The notes under the pieces are model-generated. The model did not search any database, was not told the DNA's origin, and worked only from the letters and a program-made list of their open reading frames with translations. From Rhyzopertha dominica (Eukaryota > Arthropoda > Insecta > Coleoptera > Bostrichidae), in contig QCXZ01000119.1 of NCBI GenBank assembly GCA_025024175.1, positions 1 to 64,000 on the forward strand: a stretch of DNA of 64,000 nt, given 5' to 3'. This document shows positions 24,046-34,905 of this stretch, one piece after another. Positions within the stretch are counted from its first letter, which is position 1; every line of letters starts with the position of its first letter. The translations under genes and the position numbers were made by a program.

Positions 24046-24400
24046 GTTTTATTACATTTCCAAAAAACGAAAAAAACCGATTAATTTATTGTAATGAAAT
24101 ATTTTTAAAATTTAAATATTTGGTTGGAATGTGGTCATTATCTATAGATCTTTTATGAATTTTTAGGAAAAAGTAACATTATTTTACGGAAATATTTAGG
24201 AAAAAATTTTGGCGATTGTACGGTATGAAAATTATATTAGGAGATTGTTTACTTTGGAAATAAAACAATGCATTTGATTCAAAAATGCCTTTTTATTTAT
24301 AGGCTTTACTAAACGTAGTCAAAAACTTAATTATCTATAGCAAAAACCTGAAAGCATAACATTAAACAACAGAAACATGTATGTTACTAATAAAAAAAAA

Positions 24401-26222
24401 TTAAACTCTAAGGCCACATTCTTCTTCTCTTGTTTCACATAAAGGATCTTCATTACTTTCTTCTTGGCTTTCGCCTTCCAAAACAAATTTGTAGAAGTTC
24501 AATCTAGGGTTACTCTTCCATTCTTCTCCATAGTGTGTAAGAAGAAGGTTAGTGACGTCAGTTTTTTTGTTTTCGCTTACTGCGTTCCTTTTGTTGATTA
24601 TGGGTGGACTCATATTAGGGATGCTTTTGCCTTTCTTTGTAATGGATTTTCCCATTCCCAGGTTTGATTTGTAGTTTGCTTCTCCCCGGACAACTACGAC
24701 CCCACTTGAATTTTTGGTTATAATCATTCTTTTCATTTTAGAAAAAGCAAAATGCCATTGGCCTGGCGACTTAACGAATTTGGCAGCTTCTTCCTTCCAA
24801 TTTCTAATTTGAACATCTTCTCCAACCTTCAGCACAGTTCCATAATGCGAGAAGATATTCAAATATTCCTCTGGCTCCAAAATAATTTCCTTTTTTCGAA
24901 TATCTCGTTCAATGTGACCAAACACTCGTTCTGGGGGTATAAAAGAGTGTCCTCTCACCGGAAAAATAATTTCAATTGTTTTAATTGGATTTTGCTGAGA
25001 GAGCCAATTACAACACATACTAATAAGGGTTGTATTCTTATTTTGACCCCCACATCCGTCACACATCAGTCTTACAGTGTGAATATTATCAACGTCAAAA
25101 GTATTCAAGATGTGGTGCATGCAGGAGGCAATCTCATTAGATCCTTTGCTGTATTCATTTTCTGTCCAACAAAAATTAGTAACGGTCGAAGGGTTTAGTT
25201 TACCTTTTGAAGTGCCCCTAACAACAGCAAAATTGTATATATAAAACTGTCTGGAGTAATATGCCTGTTGGTCAGGAACTTTGGGCAGTACCTGATTTTT
25301 CTGGCAGTCAAAGGAGAACACTTCCACACCATCTTCTTTTTCTCTTAAAAGGGCAAAATAAGCTTGCGCCCTCATTTTGTGAACTCTCTTTTCAGTCATT
25401 AAGCTAGTCTTAAGATTTTCGTCCCTGCAACTTTTAATTTTTTCTGTCAACTGTAGGCACGTAGAACACACATCAGTGCGGGGGGATCCAAAGCCCAAAT
25501 TATACTGTGTGTTAAACATTTTCTAAAATAGCTTTTCTTAACTAGTTGCTCATTATTTTCATTTTGATACATGACCCACATTTTTGTTATGTTCAAATTA
25601 GAGTCAAGATACAATCTTTCACTATGTCCCCTACAGTAGTGGCTTTCAATAGCCTTGAATTTGTTGATGAAATTCATCACTGATTCCTTTTTGCCGCGAT
25701 ATTTTTCCGACATCCTATCACCTCCACTATTTTCCTTTGCCGGTAGAGAAGTTTTAAAAAAGTTTTTTGTCACTGTGTCAATTCTCCTTCTTGTAATTCC
25801 CAAAATACCCATAAAAGAATTTTTACAAACTGGAATTAATTTTTTTTGTCGACTAAGAACAAAAAACCGAGTTTGAAATATTTTTTCATTGTGTGTCGAA
25901 TTTTTTGGCCGCTTGCGCTTTAAAATAAAGTTGTCTTGGTAGGTTTTCTGTTTTAACTTCGTAAAACTTGCTATGGAAAGTCTTTACTTCAGCCATTGTG
26001 AGCGAGACGCATTGAAATGCTGATGTTTTGTGGCCACAAGTTGGGTACACCGGAAGAAAATGTGGAGAATACCTAAATACAAACGTAGCGTTCTAGAAAC
26101 CTAACCTAATAAACTCTATAATTAACTTACCGAATGCGTTTTCCTTGATTTTTTCCACTCTGTAGGATTCCTTTTTCTTTTTCTAGCTTTGTTTTCACTT
26201 ACAGGTGTTACGTTAACTTCCA
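24401..26222 (-). pseudogene. Transposase of the 24.0-26.7 kb element (two frameshifts)
   Basis: Probable exon 1 at 26222-26130 (MEVNVTPVSENKARKRK, then a GTAAGT donor). Exon 2 begins somewhere near 26040, and its first part reaches TFHSKFYEV. From there one frame shift (near 25935) leads into HNEKIFQTRFFVLSRQK and MGILGITRRRIDTV (25812), and a second (about 25517, in an A run) leads into the main 372-codon frame. That frame has GFGSPRTDVCSTC, FSFDCQKNQVLPKVPDQ, CDGCGGQNKNT and FPVRGHSFIPPERVFGHIE. The spaced Asp residues in FDCQKN and CDGCGGQNKN and the GHSF...RVFG box are the hallmark of a widespread insect family. I infer, but cannot show, that they are DDE/D catalytic residues. Confidence 0.8.
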
Positions 26223-26406
26223 TACTTTGAATTTTATAAAATAGACACTTTAATGCAAGTACTTGATCTGAACACCACAAAAATGAAATTCGACTAACGA
26301 AAATAGTTTCGAGTTTGCAAACACAACAGATAAAAAAACAGCTGATTTTACCGCCAAAAAATATTGCTCACTTTGCGAATTTTGCAGATCAATGTATTTG
26401 ATTTCC

Positions 26407-26657
26407 ATTGGAGATTGTACATTTTGCCATAATTTGCGCATTAGGAGTTTGTACGGTTTGGAACTAAATTCTTACTGGAGATTGTACATTATGGAACTAA
26501 TCCCAAGTTTCTTACCTAAAATATATAGGAGATTGATCGTTTTGGTATTAAAATGATAGTTGATTCTAATGCAGGGCTAAAATATTGACCTGATCTGCGA
26601 CATCTACATCATTTTTGTTAAAATGTGGAGATTGTACACTTTGGAATTAGCCCCCTC
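26407..26657 (+). promoter_or_regulatory. Subterminal iterons of the DNA transposon
   Basis: GGAGATTGTACATTTTGG-like words recur at about 26410, 26442 (GGAGTTTGTACGG), 26476, 26528 (GGAGATTGATCG) and within the TIR at 26627. Two more lie at the left end (24213 GGCGATTGTACGG and 24240 GGAGATTGTTTAC). Repeated subterminal motifs of this type are usually transposase-binding sites. They also lie upstream of the transposase start, so could set its expression. Confidence 0.65.
26626..26657 (-). repeat. Right terminal inverted repeat
   Basis: Exact reverse complement of 24014-24045, followed by ATAT. Confidence 0.95.
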
Positions 26658-26681
26658 ATATGAACTTAAAACAAATAATAA

Positions 26682-27180
26682 TTAGAAACTTTGAAAACAG
26701 TCTTGAGGAAGTCTTACTTTAGTACCGAGTGCAAAGTTTAAAAGATTCTTTGTTCCAAATAGCCCGTAAAGCAATTTAAGGAACCTGTTATGAAAAAGAG
26801 ATGTAATAGTTTGTTCCGACATACAAGTATAGTAGGCCTGCCAAAGATAGACCGCCGAGTCGAGGCGGGCGCTCCCTGTACCGTATGTAACGTCGGTCGT
26901 GATCGTACCCGCGATGGGCATCCGCGCTCCAGTCTCGACCAGCGCGGGATCGAGCACGTCATCCAACTTCACCGAGAGCCGCCGGTAACGCTTGGGCGCG
27001 GTCAATCCGTCGACGGCCCGCGAAGACAGATCGCCGACGGACGCGTACAACACAGCCGGCAGATGATGAATGCTACATGGGAGCGGTCGAAGACGCGCAA
27101 TACCGTCGACGTATTCATTAACACAACTCGGTCTGGAGACAGATTACGTACAACACAGCCGACCAATTGAACTTTAGTTG
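26682..27180. other. GC-rich island with overlapping frames
   Basis: About 26850-27130 is strongly GC- and CpG-rich against an AT-rich background. Both strands are open: minus 27053-26682 (VGDLSSRAVDGLTAPKRYRR and following) and plus 26790-27170 (basic, Arg-rich). The minus frame looks more protein-like, but I do not recognise it. ACAACACAGCCG occurs twice (27047 and 27149). It could be a diverged exon, a transferred fragment or a CpG-rich repeat. Confidence 0.35.
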
Positions 27181-27589
27181 TATTTGTTCCTCTCTATTTT
27201 CTNTTGTTTCTTGCTTTATCTCGCATTTCAGTCGTCATGCTTTCTATCATTACTTCCAAAATTTTATCTAGTATTTCGTCCAACTTTGTTTTGATGGCGT
27301 TCTTGTTGTTTTGTTGATTTTTTAAATGGCTCTTTATCTTATGCATTTTCTTGCTTACTTCATCGTTAGAAGTGGATTAGCCACAGATCACTTAGGTATT
27401 AGCTAATACTAGCTTAGGCTAGTATGTTGGCTGGCCTCAACTATTTGTATGTCAATTGTATTCAAATCGTATACCTTTTACTTGACCTCTTTAAGATTCT
27501 AAGTTCTGTTGTGAAGTGTTTTGAACTACTTTGTTTATTGAAATCTTGATCTCCGAGACAGACCTTGTCGGATAAGGAAATAGGGTAGG
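27181..27589. other. No gene recognised
   Basis: AT-rich with a short palindromic patch AGCTAATACTAGCTTAGGCT near 27400. Confidence 0.4.
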
Positions 27590-27623
27590 CGTTTCGCCCG
27601 CTCTTGTAAAGGGCATCTTCAGG
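27590..27623 (-). ncRNA. Hammerhead-like PLE tail motif
   Basis: Minus strand: CCTGAAGAT, stem GCCC, loop TTTACAAGAGC, stem GGGC, then GAAACGCC. This is the only recognisable piece of a further PLE; the 27462-27698 frame merely spans it. Confidence 0.5.
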
Positions 27624-27699
27624 ATGTCTTTCTTCGTTAGACTTTAGTTCAGACCCTGACCACAGTATAATAAAGGAACCAGTAAAATCACTCCCCACT

Positions 27700-30600
27700 T
27701 TTATTGGGGTTAAATTTATACGACTGATCAGTAAGAGCAGAATGCAGGCATGCTATTGGTTGTTCTCCGTGTGGGAACTTGCTCGTTACCCTAGCAACGT
27801 AAGCGCAAGTGTTTAGCATAGTGTAAACAAAAACATATGTTCTGTGCATACTGCTTGCCTACACAGGGGTAGCGAGAACGTTACGTTAACGGTGATTGAG
27901 GTTAAATCCATTTTGATGGGATTTTCTAATTATTTTATGATTGTTGTTTTGTTGTAATAGTTTTTAATAAAGAAATGCACCAAATGATAAATATGGTTTA
28001 GCATAGCGGAATATAAACCTCCTTGGTTAGAAAGAAACAATAAAAGGTGTAGATATCCACTTTGATGGTTCACTTCAAATACTTTGAATTCTGGAATGCA
28101 GGTACTCAAAGTAGGTGTATAGTGTTTAGGTCAAAAGGTTAAAAAAGAAATAATATAACTTTTAAAACTAATTATACATACAAACTTGGTTTTTATATTA
28201 ACCTATGCCCAAGCCAAAGTGGAATAAATATTTGTCACTAAGTGCTGTAACATGTTTATGGAACAGAAACGTCAAAGTTATATTTGGATTAGGCAACTAC
28301 AGACGCGTTGACGCGTACAGCTACAACCGCTTCCATATAACCGCCAACGTCAACTCACACAGTAGGTAGTAGGTAGTCACTAATTCTTTATAGCAATTGA
28401 ATGCTCTATGAATAGTAATTACTACATAACAAGTGCGTAAAATTATAAAACTAGTAATAATATTAATAATAATCACAATATACCGTGCGTAACAGCAACA
28501 AATACAGATAACGCTGAAGTAAAACTGCCCATGCTGGCAATAGCTCGGAATTTACTGTTATTGTAAACAAAGCGTGGGGCAATTGCTCTGACCAATCAGA
28601 ACGCAGAGCTCTGCCAAGCTTGAAAACGTTTATTGGAAATCTGAGCCCCCTCGAGATCATAGGTGCCGACAAAGAGTGAACATACTGTTCTTTATTATAC
28701 TGTGCCATGACCGTGACCGTTCCTAAATAGTTTATTAGTGACCTCGAGTTTATTGACGGTACATCCATTTTAAAAATTCACGTATAAACATTGTTATCAT
28801 CGAATATATCCTTCGTAACGTGAATTCCCGGGTGTGTTCCGTGATCTAGCATTTCAGCCGCGGTGTAAACAACGGGGAGGAATGCAAATGCGCCATGTTT
28901 GATAACAGCCCACGAAGCCACCAGGGAGATGGTAAATTCAGTAAATGTCTGACATTAGTTTAGTCCGGTCCCAACCGAGTGCCGCCTTCATTCGGATGAC
29001 AAAATGAGTAGCACCGACCAATAGCTCACGGCTGTCCTGCAGAATTTCTGTTGGGGCTGTATGCTTAAGGCGACCCACTGCGACATTTCAGTTTCGCCGT
29101 GTGATCCCGATTCGACTCCGCCAGCGACATCTGACCATTTATTATACCAACGCTTTTCAAACTCATGAACCTGCACTATTATTTAGAAATCTTAAACTGA
29201 CGCATTAAGGCGTTTGATAAACGAGCCCAAAAGATTCACTTTTTACCCACCTGACTTTCCCGCGAAGGGATAAACCATCAGACCGAGTGTTCTCGTCTTT
29301 ATACTTCCGCTTATCAGTCTAGTCTTAATGTCTCGAGTGCAATTCAGCACGCGGAACCCGCATTGATTCATAAAACTCAATCTGCCCGACGTCAGTCGAG
29401 ATATTGAAGACCTGCGTCCTTAGCACAGTCTCTAAATTGAAAGAAAAGTTGGGGAGTTCATGCTTTGCGGCCTCTACAAGTCTGCATTCCTACAACGGCT
29501 TTATTACATTTATTTAACGTATACAGGCTGTCTAAACTAAAATTATCACATTGGAAACAAGCTGATTGCTTTGAGTGTGCTTTGTTTCACGACCATAATC
29601 AGATAGCTCTAATGATTTAAACGATTTTAAAGAAGTTTATGGTTGAAAACTTCTAACACGCTTTGGGCCAAGCCAAGCCAGATCTATGCCATGCTGTCTG
29701 CACTAGACCTAATCCGCACTGCTGAGCTATAATAGTAGCGAAACAGATCTGCCTGAAGACAGCACAGCAGAGGCATGCATTTTAATGAAAGTCCGTTCTA
29801 TCAGACAGCAAAAAGTGCTTTGTGGGTCGCCTGTCCTAGACCTCGTTCAAATCTCAACTTCCTTGATGTTTTACAATTTTGTCTTGTCTGCCTAAGGGTA
29901 CTTTCTGTTTACTACACTACGTCTAAAAGATTTTGCAATTTGGGAGAGATGTTTCTCCATATTTAAACTTCGTTTCGTTTGTTTCCACTTCCTTCAAAGA
30001 TGGGGATTCCTCATTTTCGTTATCCAAAGGTTGCGTTTGTCTCCCACAAATCCTTGGAAATAATCTTCCCATGACTTGAGGACTTGTTTTCATCTACGAA
30101 TCATATAAAATTGTAAATTTGTCAAGAAAATAGAAAGTTCCACCGGCATGGTTTAGATACCCACCATTTCGTTGGAGCTAATGTTTCTCAGCTTCGGGAG
30201 TATACTTTTTGGAACTGCTGTCGAGATTGAGAGGCGAGCCGCCGTGGCCCCGAACATAACAATTATACTGGCCCTCTATTGTCTGCCTGCCGGGTTAATT
30301 TACTTTTGTATTGAAATACGACGGAGAAGTGATTCGCCGGATCCTCCGAGGCTCAGTCATGTCGACGTTTTATACTAAGAAAATTACGGAACGCGTTTAA
30401 AGCAGCGGAATTAAATTCTCTTAGAGGTCGTTTCCACAATTAGACACAAAGGACCCAAACGCCCAAACGAGGGGATTTACATCGAAACAGGTGACGCAGT
30501 ATCTTTCTCCTTTTTGCTTTTGCCCTGGAGTTTAGCACTTTAGGTACACGAAAGAAGTTGCTAATCCATTTTTATTACACTATAACTAATCATAATACCA

Positions 30601-31680
30601 TGGATGTTTAACCGATAAATGCACAAAGTGAATAATGCCCCTGTAACAAATTTCATTAGGCAACTTTAAGTGATAATAAACAATAAATTAAACATAAGCC
30701 TGCCCGCCTGTATAATAAAACATCAGTTAAGAAACAAAAATTGCAATTAAACAAATAGTTGAAGATCGAGAACAATGACTATTTATAAAGGTAGCATTTG
30801 ACGAATCCGCAGATTTTACTGATATTGTTCTGAAAGTAGTTGAATATAAATTCTACGTAACCCGCATCTCCTTCTAGCGCCATTTACGCTTTTTATTAGA
30901 TAACTTGCATTGCCAGTATTTACATATTTCGTTTAGAACAAATTCTGGAAGTTCGACCATTTTTTTGTATGCACCGCGTAATATGAACAAAAATTCAGTT
31001 GTGACATTTTGTTATTGTCATTTATACATATTCAAACTGTTAACAACACTGTCTAGAAAGTTCATACATAATAGGAACTACCGCATTTTCCTCCAATGTT
31101 TATTATGTAGTTAGAGATACAATTAACTGTCGTTCGACTCATACAACCTTGAACTTTGAATTTGGTTATAAAGTCTAGACATTTCAAGTTCTTCATGATT
31201 GCATACCGTTTTCTGTAAAATAAAAGGAACGATGATAGTATTATAACTGAATATGGTGACCACCAATTTTCATTCTTAACCTCCGAGTCTCAGCTTAGAT
31301 TTATTGAAGCAATTGCATCTTCGCAATAATACAAATAAACTTGACATATGACGACACGTATGTTGACTAAGGCTTCCAAAAGGGTGTGGTGTCCACTACA
31401 AAAGCACAGAACGCAATGAATTGTAAAAACAACACTAAGTCATGATTGCAAGTACTAAATTGTATGATATATCACTTGAATGTATCCAGCTCATAATAAT
31501 AGTCTGTACCAGCATTTTTAAATAATAAAACAATTTATGCCTAAAAGGTGTATACTTTAAAATAAACATTTCAAGTCATTGAGTAACATTTGTATCAACA
31601 AAATAAGAATTGTGAAAAATTTGCTCTCTCTGCAATCTAAAAATTGTCAGTTTCATGCAGTATGTACTATATTTTGCACT
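27700..31680. other. Unassigned 4-kb stretch, no gene recognised
   Basis: Mostly AT-rich. CpG-containing patches at about 28290-28370, 28560-28680, 28830-29120, 29220-29420 and 30200-30380 might be host promoter or exon DNA, but no frame has a recognisable domain. The foldback-arm relative at 29550-29590 (see 4402-4552) is the only repeat identified. Confidence 0.35.
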
Positions 31681-31895
31681 GCTAGAAAAAGTTGAGCTCC
31701 AAAAAATTAGACGTAAACGTTAAAAAACTTGATCCAAAATTTTGCAACTTGAATAATTGGTTGCAATTAGCCAAACATGGAATAGACAAAAGCGCGTTCG
31801 CACAACATTGGCCCCAAATGGGTAGCTATATCCTAGATCCCGAAGTCCTAACACGGATTGCAAATAGCAGAAACTGAAAGAATATTAGACGCGGT

Positions 31896-32190
31896 GTTGT
31901 CGATTTTCGGAGGTGACAACGGTTACATCTTACCCGCAAACGCCCATTATATATAGAGGAGGTGACAACGTACGGAGCGTCCCTAGATTTTGCGACGTCA
32001 GCGCGGTGGTCGAACGGTGGAACTAAAGCATATAAACGTAGATACTGGAATAAGCGCTGTCGCCTCCGGCTGAAACTTTGGCAAATGAATCCTGAATACA
32101 TGTAGTTATCGAAACCGTGCTCAGACGTTGTCGCTTCCGAAATCGGAGGCGACAACGTCTCTTCCATGTAACGCTCCGGAGGCGACAAAG
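31896..32190. repeat. Cluster of GGAGGYGACAACG palindromes
   Basis: A 13-bp word GGAGGYGACAACG and its complement occur at least five times: 31896-31921 (as a dyad), 31958-31970, 32056-32069 (reverse), 32123-32160 (dyad) and 32176-32190. The 32123-32160 unit is a 38-bp palindrome with one mismatch and a 2-nt centre. The cluster stops right before a PLE begins. Confidence 0.75.
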
Positions 32191-32225
32191 TACCGTTCAT
32201 CAATATATATCAATATATTTATACA

Positions 32226-33985
32226 TAAAAAACCAAACTGACACACTGTATAATGAAACTTTGAGATATTTTAAAGAAAATCAAAATTTATTAATTTTAA
32301 ACAGGAGGCGTAACAGTTGTTTTGGATAGAGAGCAATACCAACAAAAGATGATGGATATTTTATCAGATGGAAAGTACATTAAAGAACTGAAAAGCGATC
32401 CGACTCGGACTATACAAACCAAAGCAAATTCCTATAAAAGCAAGTTAGAAAAAATAAATTTTCTCAACGCCGAAAATGCAAAACAGTATAAAATATACAA
32501 TTCAGTAACACCAAGGATTTATGGGAACCCTAAGCTCCACAAACCTGATGTACCTTTGAGACCAATAGTTTCCAGCATTCAAAGTCCAATGACAAACTCA
32601 TCCAAATTACTTTGTGATATTCTAACCAAAGCGTATGATACCAATAACAGCTATTATATAAAAGATACTTTCCATTTTGTTGAATCTATAAAGGACATAC
32701 AAGTTCCTCCAAATCATGAGGTAGTACCATTGGATGTAGTAAACCTTATTGGAAGCATTTCAAAACAGTTATTTATCAAGGTATTGTGTGAACACTGGTA
32801 CAAAATTGACCCTTTTTCGTATGTCCCAAAATTTCGACCACTGATAAAAGAAGACAGTTGTTCTTAGAGTTAATATCTTTCATATTAGACAATAACTATT
32901 TTACTTACCAAGAAAAATACTACAAACAAATTTTTGGTTGTGCCATGGGCTCAAAATTGAGTCCAATATTAGCGCAGTACATAATGGACCATCTACTTGA
33001 TACCTGCATACCGAAACTATCTTATAATTTATTTTTCATTAAAAAATTTGTGGACGATTTGCTAGTGATAATTCCAAGGGACGGCATGAAAGAAATTTTA
33101 ACAATTTTTGGCTCTTTTGATGAAAATATTAGATTTACAATTGAAAGGGAGGTTAATAACAGTGTGCCATTTCTAGACACTAGGGTCATAAGACAAAATA
33201 ACATTTTAATTCTAGACTGGTATCAAAAACCAACCTCTTCCGGCAGGTATCTAAATTTTCTATCAAATCATTCAGTTAGAATAAAAACAAATTTTGTTGA
33301 ACAAATGAAACATAGAATTCTAAAAATTTCACATCCAAATTTAGTAAAAAAAAATTTTTAAAAACTCAAAATTATGTCATTGGAAAACTCATATCCAAAG
33401 ATTCTATTAAATAAAATTATTTTCTCTGTAACAAACGGTGGTACAAATAACCAGGAAAATGTGGGCCAGCAAGAGAACATAGATTCTTCAATAAATAACA
33501 TAGAAGGAATTCCTCGTTTCGGATCTCTTCCAAATATAACAGGTTTAGTAACTAAAGTCATCAGAACTTTCAAATCTGAACAGATTAAAATATCCATAAG
33601 AAACATTTTTAGTAAACTTAAAGACAAAATTCCAGTAAAATACCAGTCAAATGTGGTTTACTGTGTAGAGTGTCAAAATTGTAATAGTGTGTATGTTGGA
33701 CAAACATCACAGTGGCTATCAAGTAGGGTAAATCTGCATAAAAGTGACATCAGAACTAATAAAAGAGATCGTTGTTCTCTAGCGGAACATGTAATTCAAA
33801 ATCAACATTCGATCAACTGGGAAGAAATTAAAATTTTGGAAAAAGAAAAAATTACAAGAAAAAGATTAATTTTGGAAATGTATCAAATTAATAAACATAC
33901 AAATACTATTAATAAAAAGTCGGATACCCAAAATCTTAGTAATATTTATACATACTTACTTTCGGAAGGGATTTTGAATAATTAA
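32226..33985 (+). pseudogene. PLE-3 reverse transcriptase + GIY-YIG endonuclease, three lesions
   Basis: Domains in order: QTDTLYNETLRYF; then a small deletion/frameshift near 32306 removing the SDKGG segment; TVVLDREQYQ; RIYGNPKLHK; PLRPIVSSIQSP; VVPLDVVNLIGSIS (to 32780); a frameshift at ~32860; LDNNYFTYQEKYYKQ; GCAMGSKLSPILAQY; catalytic KKFVDDLLVII (~33035); FLDTRVI; DWYQKPTSSGRYLNF; a TAA at 33359 in a run of A; RFGSLPNITGL; then VVYCVECQNCNSVYVGQTSQW (GIY-YIG, ~33655) and RCSLAEHVIQNQHSINW. Ends at ILNN-stop, 33985. All catalytic motifs are visible, and the lesions are indels in homopolymers, so either recent decay or assembly error is possible. Confidence 0.9.
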
Positions 33986-34302
33986 CTATATAAAAGCTAG
34001 AAAATGTTGCTGTGATGGAAGGCTGTGATTTTTGATGCCGACAGATTGACACTGTCTATATTTCCTGTTGTGTTGAATTTAAACGTACAATTTTAAGCTA
34101 TGTTTGAATATTGTACGATCAATTATCTATTTCTTGTTAATTTAAACTACTAGAGGCAAAAACACGAAGAAATTACATGGTTTATTGAAGAAAAATAACT
34201 CACAACATAAAATATTTTAAATTAATCTCACTTTCGGTAAGATTTACGTAAAACCTAGTATTGTTATGATATGCTTACTCCATTATAAATTTATTGTAGA
34301 GC

Positions 34303-34336
34303 CCTGATGATATCCTAAATAAAGACGAAAGCTTGG
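34303..34336 (+). ncRNA. Hammerhead-like PLE tail motif (weak stem)
   Basis: CCCTGATGATATCCT, loop AAATA, AAGACGAAAGCTTGGC. Core boxes CTGATGA and GAAA are perfect, but the stem pairs only partly (TCCT/AAGA). Confidence 0.4.
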
Positions 34337-34439
34337 CAATGAAAAGAGTTCGCTTAATTTTATTAAATCAAAAGGTCCAATGCCCCCTACTTCTGAAGCT
34401 TGAATATTCAACAAGTTGCGACCGTTATTCATATTCAAA

Positions 34440-34441
<2 letters not shown>

Positions 34442-34488
<47 letters not shown>
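34442..34488. repeat. (TA)n microsatellite
   Basis: Uninterrupted AT dinucleotide tract between the end of PLE-3 and the left end of the PLE-4 dimer. Confidence 0.95.
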
Positions 34489-34490
<2 letters not shown>

Positions 34491-34580
34491 ATTGCCGGGT
34501 GTATATTAAATATTTTATTGGGAAAACGGCAAGGGTGTTAGGGCTAAATTAAGAAACGGAATTTTTAACTTTATCTATAT

Positions 34581-34608
34581 TTTGAACCAAAATCGGCTCT
34601 TTGTCAGG
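34581..34608 (-). ncRNA. Degraded hammerhead-like motif of PLE-4 left arm
   Basis: Minus strand CTGACAAAGAGCC, loop GATTTT, GGTTCAAAA: same stem as the right arm, but the core boxes carry one change each (GACAA for GACGA, CAAA for GAAA). Confidence 0.4.
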
Positions 34609-34905
34609 ACACTAAAATTAAATACATAACAGGCACTTTTTATAATTAAACTTCTTAACACTTACTGTTAACTCCAAATATTAAAGGAAACAAAACGACG
34701 AAAACATGTAACTTTGTAAAAGAATAAACTATTACAGAATGCCGTATGGCAAAACTGAATAAATAATTAAAAGGTGTCCAACCGTGAAATTGACAAAACT
34801 GACAAAATTTTTCGACATAATCAAGGATAGAGTTGTTGAACAAGCTTAAAATTCATGAGCGATTTATCAAATATAAATATTATTTAAAAATTCTATATAT
34901 AAACT

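Larger units (their letters stand above)
24014..26657 (-). mobile_element. Cut-and-paste DNA transposon, 2,644 bp, with perfect 32-bp TIRs
   Basis: Terminal inverted repeats 24014-24045 and 26626-26657 are identical over 32 bp (starting GAGGGGGCTAATTCC). ATAT flanks both ends (24010-24013 and 26658-26661), consistent with a 4-bp target-site duplication. A single transposase gene occupies the minus strand. A 4-bp duplication is a feature of Sola-type elements, but I cannot confirm the superfamily by sequence reading. Intact ends and few ORF lesions suggest recent activity. Confidence 0.9.
32216..34400 (+). mobile_element. PLE-3, nearly full RT/GIY-YIG unit with tail
   Basis: Plus-strand element from within the RT N-terminal domain to its 3' end. 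The tail has a hammerhead-like motif (34303-34336) and the terminal box AAGGTCCAATGCCCCC at 34372. The same box (AGGTCGAATTCCCCC, in either orientation) ends PLE-5 and several solo ends. A (TA)n tract begins ~40 bp further on. The 5' end is truncated. Confidence 0.88.

Noticed and set aside
24464..25198. Plus-strand frames of 67 and 148 codons
   Set aside because: Lie opposite the transposase and show no domain; shadows of it.
28463..28768. 101-codon minus-strand frame
   Set aside because: No recognisable domain, and composition fits chance in a CpG-patch.
30172..30378. 68-codon hydrophobic frame, possible membrane protein
   Set aside because: Too short, no family and no splice context; cannot be supported.
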